Virus record (IMG/VR): IMGVR_UViG_3300042449_000749
Span: 1-34,757 of that record
Strand: one strand, 5' to 3'
Origin: a virus
Length of the DNA: 34,757 nt
Shown here piece after piece: positions 20,141 through 27,900 of the stretch. A program made the translations under genes and the position numbers. The notes beneath the pieces are model-generated. The model was not told the DNA's origin and searched no databases. It saw only the letters and a program-made list of their open reading frames with translations. How positions within the stretch are numbered: the stretch's first letter is position 1; every line of letters starts with the position of its first letter.

Positions 20141-20211
20141 CTTAGTAGAAGTGCAATGCCCCCCACCCACAATATGATGGGGAACAAAGCACAACCACTA
20201 AACAGCGATTA

Positions 20212-21171
20212 TTACGCAGTGATAGTTGAAGTGGTTTCGATGCGGAACAGGCTTTCCTCGCGGTAGCGAGCCCAACCGATCAAAGCCTTCCAACCCACAG
20301 GGCGGAAACGCATCAGCTTGTCAGTGACGGGGCCAACAACAACCTGTGGCTCGTAACCAACAGCCTCAGCAAGAGCCTGCTGACCCATCATAAGCGTACG
20401 GTGAACCTTCTTCGAAGAAGCACCATCAGCACCGATGTAGGTACGAGGCGACTCAATGAAGAACGCACCTTCGTAAACACCAAGCACGCCACCCCAGATG
20501 TCAGATGCACCTGAGTACTCGTGTGGTGAACGCCATCCAGCAGCACCGCTCTCGGCACGAAGGTCGTGCGAAACGTCGGGGTGGATGTAGCAACCGTACA
20601 GGCCATTAGCCAACGGCAGGGCGTTGTTGCCACGGAGCTTAGCAACCGTGTAGCGGACGTGTGCTGACGAGAAGTCGTCACCAGTGGTCAACAAGTTCAG
20701 TGCTTGCGTGCTGACAGCATCAGCGTCAGAACGAATCACGTTAGTACCGCCGATGAGCACGGTGCGAACCAACTGGTCAAGAGTGTCAACCTGGTTGTAC
20801 GCAATGATGTTTGCGATAGCAGGGTCAACATCTGACAAGGATTCGAACACAAGCTTGTCGGTGGTGAGGACGGAGTTACCGTACTCGTTGAGGGTAACGT
20901 CAACATAGGTGGTGTTGGCAAGTGCAACCGCGTCAGGATCTTCGTTCTCAGTCAACGCGGTGGTAGCAGCAGCAAGGTCAACATACCGTTGGAAACGAAC
21001 AGAGGCACCAGCATGGGATACATCAACCGGACGCTTAGTAGCGGCCTGACGGAACAACGGCTGACTACGCAGAGCGAACTCAACGTACTTGTCATAAGCG
21101 GTTGTTACGAGGTTGGTGATACCGTCCTGGGTCGTGCTAATATCGACTGTACCGGTATAGGTATTAGCCAT
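20212..21171 (-). CDS. Major capsid protein, N4-gp56-like, 319 aa
   Basis: The pattern of an HK97-fold N4-gp56-type capsid is visible. The N-arm is followed by an early helix (TTAYDKYVEFALRSQPLF), SVRFQRYVDLAAATTALTEN with the conserved Glu/Pro region (ENEDPDAVALANTTYVDVTL), and EYGNSVLTTDKL. A central helix-strand core follows (LRGNNALPLANGLYGCYIHP) and the end is GWARYREESLFRIETTSTIT. It forms the icosahedral shell with the scaffold encoded just upstream. AAAGG lies about 10 bases before the ATG. A 40-base gap separates it from the scaffold gene. Confidence 0.85.
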   Translation of the reverse strand: MANTYTGTVDISTTQDGITNLVTTAYDKYVEFALRSQPLFRQAATKRPVDVSHAGASVRFQRYVDLAAATTALTENEDPDAVALANTTYVDVTLNEYGNSVLTTDKLVFESLSDVDPAIANIIAYNQVDTLDQLVRTVLIGGTNVIRSDADAVSTQALNLLTTGDDFSSAHVRYTVAKLRGNNALPLANGLYGCYIHPDVSHDLRAESGAAGWRSPHEYSGASDIWGGVLGVYEGAFFIESPRTYIGADGASSKKVHRTLMMGQQALAEAVGYEPQVVVGPVTDKLMRFRPVGWKALIGWARYREESLFRIETTSTITA

Positions 21172-21213
21172 AATTCACAACCTTTCAAACAGACATTGGA
21201 TGGGTTAAAGCCA

Positions 21214-21729
21214 TCAGCGTCCAGTCAACAAACGATTCAATTCTTCGGGGGTAGCAGCGTTCTGGATCGCGGCCAGAGCAGCACCCTGAGAAGTCATAGG
21301 AGCAGATCCTTGACTGGTCTGACTGATGGTCGTAAAAGCATCAGCCTGCTGTTGCGAAACACCCACAGGTGGAGTGACCGTACCCGTTAGATCGAAAGGG
21401 TTTGAACCGGTGGGAGCCGGTGCTTCCTCATTAGATCCGCCAAGGTTAAGGTTAAAGACACTCGCGTTTTCAACGAGCCAATCATTAACCGACGATTCAT
21501 CAGCCACATCAGATGGAATGAACTTAGCAATAGCAGGATTGATACCGTTACTATTCAGGACTTCCTTCAACGTACGCTCACGAGAGGACTTTTGAAGCGA
21601 AGCAAGTTGTTCTTCCAACTGCTTACGTTCCTTCTGTTCCTTCTTGAGTGCATCACGCAAAGCCTTCGGGCCGTCGCCGTCATCGCCATACGTTTCATCG
21701 TCGAACTCGTTCCATTGGTTGTTGCTCAT
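21214..21729 (-). CDS. Capsid scaffolding protein, 171 aa
   Basis: Acidic N-terminus (NEFDDETYGDDGDGPKALRD), a strong coiled coil at about residues 22-55 (LKKEQKERKQLEEQLASLQK), a short folded part (NGINPAIAKFIPSDVADESS), then a Gln/Ser/Thr-rich linker and a small helical end (AAIQNAATPEELNRLLTGR). This is the classic layout of scaffolds that guide procapsid assembly, and it is directly upstream of the capsid gene. GGGAGA lies 8 bases before the ATG. Confidence 0.85.
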   Translation of the reverse strand: MSNNQWNEFDDETYGDDGDGPKALRDALKKEQKERKQLEEQLASLQKSSRERTLKEVLNSNGINPAIAKFIPSDVADESSVNDWLVENASVFNLNLGGSNEEAPAPTGSNPFDLTGTVTPPVGVSQQQADAFTTISQTSQGSAPMTSQGAALAAIQNAATPEELNRLLTGR

Positions 21730-21951
21730 CGCAACGTCTCCCTTACTTGTTATGGTTTACGCAACCCTCAACCACCGCAGGGGAAGGGTGATTGGCTGTT
21801 ACTACCGGTCTCTCATACTCTCCGCAGGGCCGGTAGGTCTGCGAGAGGCTTATGGGGCTGTCGGCTTGCGCCACGTTCAGCCAGGTGTTACTGTGTACTC
21901 AAGAAGCAGGTAGCACTTGGTGGGGAAGCCCGGTGTTACCTGCTTTAATTC
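21730..21951 (-). promoter_or_regulatory. Structured non-coding leader before scaffold and capsid genes
   Basis: This 222-base stretch is the longest gene-free interval in the window. Three stems are visible. AAGCAGGTA/TACCTGCTT (21904-21912 with 21937-21945) can extend by CAC/GTG. CTCTCCGCAG/CTGCGAGAG pairs 21818-21827 with 21839-21847. CTACCGG/CCGGTAG pairs 21802-21808 with 21830-21836. The last two share bases and exclude each other. The first is followed on the leftward transcript by CTTCTT, a weak U-tract. Attenuation, RNA processing or a promoter for the highly expressed capsid genes are possibilities. No tRNA-like T-loop is seen. Confidence 0.5.
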
Positions 21952-22935
21952 TTAAAGGGACTTATTGTCCTGGGCCAGGGAACCAGCACGGATACCAGAG
22001 GAACCACTGAACGCGGCACGTTCCTTACTGGCAAGCTTCTTCTTAGTGGTCTCAGCCTTAGCCGCACCAGCCAAACCAAAGGTTTCCTGGGTTGCTTCCT
22101 GAATACCATACTGGTCGCCGTAGATACTTGACAACCTTTCACCACGAACACCAAGTTGTTGTGCCTCAGCGAATCCTTGCGCTGCCTGCGTGTAAGTAAT
22201 GTCTGGTGTTGCAGTAGCGATCTGTTCGGCCAGACTCGTTTGAACACCCTGGTCTTTAGCGGCACCACCAACAGTTGCGGTGGCGACACGCTTCTGGATA
22301 ATTGGTTCAGCAACCTTGGGGTCAAGGAAACCAGCAATCAGATCTCCCGAACTAATGCCGTACATTCTAACGTACTCGTCACGCACCGATGCGGGCGATG
22401 AGTACACGACTTGTGCTGCACTGGCCACTCGGTCAGTTAATTCTTTTGCCGAGATTGCGTTACCAATAATACCAGCAAGGTAATCTTTGGTTTGCATTTC
22501 CTTAGGGATACCATAGTAGCCCATTGATTCACGCATAGAATCTTCAACGGAAATGTATTGGGCTGGGCTATAAGTATTAAAACCCTTGTCCCTCAAGCCC
22601 TTGTTACCAGCAAATCTTTTCTGGTAAGCCTCGGTATCGCGCAACTTCAAATCAAGTGCATCACCGGAGTACCCCTTGACCAGAAGATCAAAAAGTTCTT
22701 TAGCAAGTGTTCCACTTGGATCATCAATGCCGTAAGAACGGAACTGGGACTGCATATCCTCGTAGTAGTTTTGATCTTTAGCCGTTAGAGTAAGTGCTGG
22801 TGGCTTCTTGCCCTGGTTAGCGTTACTTCTGGCATAAGCCAAGAATGTCTCACTGATACCAGCTTTACTGCCCGTACCTGGATTGGTGTAATTAAAGTAG
22901 TCAAGCCACGCCTGAACTTCTGCTGATTCAGCCAC
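21952..22935 (-). CDS. Putative internal virion protein C, 327 aa
   Basis: GTG start overlapping the previous stop by 8 bases. Mostly helical: LDYFNYTNPGTGSKAGISET, ELFDLLVKGYSGDALDLKLR, RDEYVRMYGISSGDLIAGFL then ALP/Ala-rich helices (IQKRVATATVGGAAKDQG, AAQGFAEAQQLGVRGERL). A basic, Ala-rich end (AETTKKKLASKERAAFSG) closes it. The region ending SSGDLIAGFLDPKVAEPI recalls phage proteins encoded with giant ejection proteins. It forms a block with the two genes upstream and the 1834-residue protein, probably packaged in the head. No catalytic motif seen. Confidence 0.55.
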   Translation of the reverse strand: MAESAEVQAWLDYFNYTNPGTGSKAGISETFLAYARSNANQGKKPPALTLTAKDQNYYEDMQSQFRSYGIDDPSGTLAKELFDLLVKGYSGDALDLKLRDTEAYQKRFAGNKGLRDKGFNTYSPAQYISVEDSMRESMGYYGIPKEMQTKDYLAGIIGNAISAKELTDRVASAAQVVYSSPASVRDEYVRMYGISSGDLIAGFLDPKVAEPIIQKRVATATVGGAAKDQGVQTSLAEQIATATPDITYTQAAQGFAEAQQLGVRGERLSSIYGDQYGIQEATQETFGLAGAAKAETTKKKLASKERAAFSGSSGIRAGSLAQDNKSL

Positions 22936-24127
22936 CGAAACCCCAAGACTTTAAGATCCCCGCAGTTGCGCTAGAGAAAGTTTCACGAGCATTATTTGTT
23001 TTCAACCAACGCTCATCCTTGCGGATATCATTTTCAAACTGCCACAACGACTTAGCCTGAGCTTTGCCGTTCTCAGGGTTTCGACCAGAAAGTGCTTCAC
23101 GGATCTGGCTGTCAAACAAGTCAATACCACCAGGGTCAACCTCAAGCAAAGCACTCATACGTTGAATGTATGGTGAAGCAATGTCGGCCACGTTCTGGCC
23201 GGACTTGATCTGCTCGGCATAAACAGGGAAAGCAGAAGCGGCCTGCATACGAATGGTGTTCTCGTAGTCCTGGATCGTGCTCTTACCAGCAATGATTGAC
23301 CGTGAAGCGTTGTTGAACCAGTCGCCGTTGTACTGCATACCGTTGGCACGAGCCAACTCTTTCAAGTCTTGTGCGTTCTTCCCAGCCTGACCACCAAGAA
23401 CACCATCCTTGACAAAGATGTAGCGCGATAGGAGAGTGTTAAGTTGCTGTGGATTGTAGCCTTGCCGGTAGTAAGCATTAACAACTTTAGTTAAAGTTGC
23501 TTCGCTAAGCGTTGCACCAAGGGCCGAAGCCGTGGTGGAAACTTCGGCTTTAGCAGCGTTCCATTCTGTTTGATACGTTTTAGGATCAGTTAAACGTAGT
23601 GCTTCTGTGGTTCTCCACTTTTCACTATTGTTCTTGTAGTACTTGGTGCTTCTAAACCGTGCAATAAATTGTTCTTTAGAATAATCCCCAGCGATAGCTT
23701 TGTCGAACAACGCACTGATCTCTTTGTTTGATCGTAGAACAGCGGAAGCAAAACCATACAACTCCGCAAGTTCAGTAGGATCAAGCTTGTCCTTTGGGGG
23801 GACACGATCCATACCAGCACCAGTGGCAGAAACGCGTGAACCACCACCACCCATTGAACCACCAGTTGAACCACCAGTTGAAACTGGAGTCCCATACTCA
23901 GTCATGTTCAACCAGTCAATACCAGCCTGCGTGTTAGTTAAGTCAGGGGTAAGGACAGGTGCAACAGCAGCCTTCTTCTTTTTGGCAGCATCAGCAGCTT
24001 TACGCTTGCGTACATTAGCCGCAATGAGTTGGTCAATATCAGCATCGTTAGCCACCGCTTTCACGGGTGCAGGTCGTGGGCCTGAAAGGCTTCCTGGTTG
24101 CGTTTGCTTCGGGGGAGTGAGTGCCAT
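22928..24127 (-). CDS. Putative internal virion protein B, 399 aa
   Basis: The first about 110 residues are basic and Pro/Ala/Gly-rich (NVRKRKAADAAKKKKAAVAP, then a GGSTGGSMGGGGS run) and probably disordered. The rest is helical: DPTELAELYGFASAVLRSNK, ISALFDKAIAGDYSKEQFIA, NAYYRQGYNPQQLNTLLSRY, DYENTIRMQAASAFPVYAEQ. A basic disordered start plus a helical body would suit a DNA-associated core or ejection protein. TAATG joins it to the upstream gene. No family recognised with confidence. Confidence 0.55.
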   Translation of the reverse strand: MALTPPKQTQPGSLSGPRPAPVKAVANDADIDQLIAANVRKRKAADAAKKKKAAVAPVLTPDLTNTQAGIDWLNMTEYGTPVSTGGSTGGSMGGGGSRVSATGAGMDRVPPKDKLDPTELAELYGFASAVLRSNKEISALFDKAIAGDYSKEQFIARFRSTKYYKNNSEKWRTTEALRLTDPKTYQTEWNAAKAEVSTTASALGATLSEATLTKVVNAYYRQGYNPQQLNTLLSRYIFVKDGVLGGQAGKNAQDLKELARANGMQYNGDWFNNASRSIIAGKSTIQDYENTIRMQAASAFPVYAEQIKSGQNVADIASPYIQRMSALLEVDPGGIDLFDSQIREALSGRNPENGKAQAKSLWQFENDIRKDERWLKTNNARETFSSATAGILKSWGFGG

Positions 24128-24990
24128 TATGTATTCACCGGACTCTGAATAGCTTGGAACATTGCGTCCATGTAGGTTGTTGCTGCCTGATACTCAGCAT
24201 AGTCGTCTGCTGAACGGGCAAAATCAAGGGCGTACTGATCGCGTTGCATACCACCAGTTTGAACAGTGCTCGTATTATCAGAACTGTAAACACCAGTAAC
24301 ATTTGTAGTGGTTCCGGACGCATCGGTAGCTTCTGTTCCCTGCCTTGCATTAGTCCTCGTACCGGTCGTACGAGAAACAACAGCGTTAGATTGTTCCATC
24401 TGGTTCAATGCTTCACGGAAATTAGCAATCTCATCATTGGTTGGTGCCCTACCGACGGCTTTAGCCATCTGCGCCTCAAGATAATAACGGGCCGTTTGTG
24501 CAGAAGAAAGATCCACCTTAACATTTGTGTCGTTAACATTTTCTACAGTTGTCGTCTTAAAACGGTTCGCTTCACTAGCGCCACCATTCGATGCACCAAG
24601 TTCATCAATGGCATCCCAAGGAGTAATCTTGCGACCACCCTTAACATAGGAGTCACTAGCCCAGTTAACAGCAGTCTGCCAAGCCCGCCGAAGTTTTTGA
24701 TTATCAGATACATCTAGTCCAACATCAGAAAACCTTTTACGGTATTCTTCCAACAGTTGTGGGTTTGATAGAACACTTGAAAGGAAGTAGCCGTCGGCTT
24801 CATCCGAAGTAAAAGTTTTATCCACGCCTGGGCCGATTGGCACACCAAGAGCAATACCAACCTTTTGGGAAGTGGAGTATTCTTCTATTGGTGTGGTTCC
24901 CCAATAAACCAAAGGCGATGCTGATGACGGGTTTGCTACTCCACCGCTTATACCATTATAATTTTTGATGTCTGGCTCATCGTCAGGCAT
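24127..24990 (-). CDS. Putative internal virion protein A, 287 aa
   Basis: Acidic start (MPDDEPDIKNYNGISGG), helical centre (LLEEYRKRFSDVGLDVSDNQ, LRRAWQTAVNWASDSYVKGG, ARYYLEAQMAKAVGRAPTND), then a Thr/Ser-rich linker (TTTNVTGVYSSDNTSTVQTG) and a short helical end (YAEYQAATTYMDAMFQAIQS). It shares TAATG with the giant gene upstream and with the next gene downstream, so the four are co-translated. Somewhat AT-rich compared with flanking genes. Function not recognised; structural by context. Confidence 0.55.
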   Translation of the reverse strand: MPDDEPDIKNYNGISGGVANPSSASPLVYWGTTPIEEYSTSQKVGIALGVPIGPGVDKTFTSDEADGYFLSSVLSNPQLLEEYRKRFSDVGLDVSDNQKLRRAWQTAVNWASDSYVKGGRKITPWDAIDELGASNGGASEANRFKTTTVENVNDTNVKVDLSSAQTARYYLEAQMAKAVGRAPTNDEIANFREALNQMEQSNAVVSRTTGTRTNARQGTEATDASGTTTNVTGVYSSDNTSTVQTGGMQRDQYALDFARSADDYAEYQAATTYMDAMFQAIQSPVNT

Positions 24991-27900
24991 TACGCAGCAC
25001 CTACCTGTTGTTGTTGGGTTAGTTGTTCGATTCTACCAAACTCACCATCAAAGTAACGGGTAAAAAGTTCGGAAGCACGAGGCGACTGGCGGTTAAGCCA
25101 AGCCACATAATCAGTGTAGAAAGCAGCAAGATCGCTATTAGATGCAGAAGTCAAAGTAGCTGAACCACCCCCGGCCTGTCGTGAAGCAAGTTCCTGCTTC
25201 AACTCCTCACGAGTTGTCAAGTAAGAACCAATGGCCTTCCAAGCAGCATCGTTCTTCTTGTCACCAGAAAACTTAGGATCTTCCAAAGCACGACTGAAAG
25301 CCTGAGCATTAGCATTGAACTGGTTCTCATCACGCTGACTATAAGAAACAAACCAAGCAGGATTATTTCGTTGAGCCCAAGCCAACCAATCACGGCGATA
25401 AGACTGCAAACCCTCAGCACCATTAGCACTGAAAGACTTCAAACCCTTAGAAGCAAGCAAAGCTTTAGTCTTATTATCCATAGCAATGAAATCATCCCAG
25501 CCCTTAGCAATGTAAGGTTGGTCTGCTGCTTCCTTCGGAGACCTCTGCGAACGGTAATCAACATCAATACCTGGGGTAACCTGCCGATTTGTCTGCCAAG
25601 CACCAGTGTACTGGTCGAAAGAAGTGTCATCAGGGTTATTCAGCAAAGCCCCAAGCACACCAGGATCAACACCAGGGATCGCAAGCACCGAAGAAATGGT
25701 GGAGCCGTAACGCTCAGCGTTTTTACGAGCAGACCTAGTTGATGTTACACCAGTAGTGTTTTCCGAAGTGGAGAAACCAAAAGCAAAATACTCTGGAAAG
25801 TCTTTACGGTAACGCTCAGCTGCCGTTACACCCTCAATCGTACCCTGCTGTTGGTACTGTCGCCACTTGTCAACGTACTGTTGGTACTCCGGCTTGATAC
25901 CGAACTGCGGTGAAGCGGGAAGAATAAGGTTAGCAAACGTACGCATAACATAGAAACGATCAGTCTCGTTCTTTACACGTTCAAGAAGATCTTTCGGTGG
26001 TTCGATACCTTGTTGTTGCAGTTCAAACCTACGCTGTTGGTACAACATGGTAAAGTCACGCGAGTAATCTGATGCGTTTTCTTTCATGTACAGTGACAAA
26101 GCCCTACGCATCCACGCCGGAGTAATCAGATCTGCTGAACCACGGGTTGTTGATACACCAGTAGTTAAAGTAACTTCACCAAGTAGGCGTGTTGCCGCGT
26201 TATCGTCAATCTTAATGGCCTCAGATATGGGTATCTGAACAAGTGGGCCAACACCAGGGGTGAAAATCGTTTCACCCTGGAAAACCACGTTCAAAGATTT
26301 AAGGTTGAAGCGCATTGTTTCGTGACCCTTAAGACCAGGGATCTTATCTGCAACACCAGTGGGTACCTGGAGTTGTAATGACCACTCCTTTGACGGCAAA
26401 CGACCATCAAACTCAACAGGAACACCATTCTCGTCAACAACCCAACCAGCACGGATAGGGGCTGTGATTACTTGGTAGGCACGGGCCGCAACAGAAGGGT
26501 CATTCAACATGATTCGACCCCATGTACGGGTAGTGTTTTCCCAAGCCGCAAAGAACGGTGAAACAAACCGAAGATACTCGGCACCACGAGTGTAACGATC
26601 AATGGTGTACAAGGTTCGCTTCACTTCACGCAACGAATACTCACGGGCCGAACGGCTCAAAGCTTGCAGTTCAGCGTTACTCATATCTTTCCCACCCTGA
26701 GCAACAGCATCATCAATGGCTTGACGCATATACTGGTTGTAACGCACGTTCACAAATGGGTGACGGAGCAAAGTGTCCTCAGGCAAGGAACCGATGTACT
26801 TGAAGATTCGGTCGCGTTGACGAGCGAGAGCCTTCTTAGTTCCTGGTTCCTTAATGGTGTCCATGATTTCTTTACCATGAATGGGTTGCCAGCGTTTCCA
26901 TTCCCCACCCTTAGTTGCAACAGTGTACGGGTTGCCATCGGCACCACGAACAGTAGCAACATTCCAGTCAACCTGACCCTCAGGGAAAGCACCACCGTAC
27001 GCTCCACCACCCTGAGTTGAAGCCTCAGCATCAGCCCTATTCAGTGGAACATCAACATCACGGTAAGCAGTACCTGGGCCATCAAGAGGCTTAACGCTAG
27101 TCTTTGCTATTGGCCTAACAGGTTGACCGATACCCTCGGATGGGGGATTGTTCTTAAAGTAAGCGTTTGCTTTTTTCTCATCAGCAAAAGACTTCTCAAC
27201 ACGTTGACCATTTCTGAAAGTAATAACCTTGAACGTGCCATCATAAATTTTTCTTACACCAGACTCGGCCTTCGTCGCCATCAACTCAGCTTGTGTTGCA
27301 TAAACCTTACGCTCAGCACTCTTTAGAGGCTTACCCGTAATTGCGGCAGCACGATTCTGTCTTGCAAGAATCTCATCGTACTCTGCCTCAAGCTTACGGA
27401 TCTTCTCGCCATACTTAGCGGCCCTTGGGGCGCCAACGTCTTGAAGTTGCTTGAGTATAACATTTTGCTTCTCAATGCTTGCACTGTTCTTTTGCAGAAT
27501 CTGAATTACTTTTTGTTCACGATTAAAGTAGTCACGACGCTTAGCCCGACTAAGTGAACTGAAACCTTCACCGTTACGGATCTCGCGGATACTACGCAAT
27601 TCATCGGTGTACTTAGTTTTGTTTGCTTCAAGTTTTTTTACGTCAGCAAAAACATAGCCCTTGCGTTCCGAAGTTGTTACACGCTCATAATAGTCTTTTA
27701 GTTGACCGTCAATCTTTGCAAGGCGGGCGTCAACGGCTGGATTGTCAAGAAACTTCTGGGCACCTTGAAGGGTCTTTGCATCAACCTGAACAAAACCAGT
27801 CTTAGACATAGCCTTGCTAATGTCATCTGGTGTTAGGTCGCGTAAGGCAGCGTTTAGACGCAACTCGGCATCTGGAAGGTAACGCTCAACAACATCGGCA

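Noticed and set aside
21741-21872. GTG-started 43-codon frame within the gene-free leader (MAQADSPISLSQTYRP...)
   Set aside because: No ribosome-binding site, no overlap with neighbours, and it runs through the strong hairpins. RNA structure explains the interval better.
21730-21951. tRNA gene in the gap before the scaffold gene
   Set aside because: Stems are present, but there is no T-loop (TTCRANN), no consistent cloverleaf and no acceptor end.
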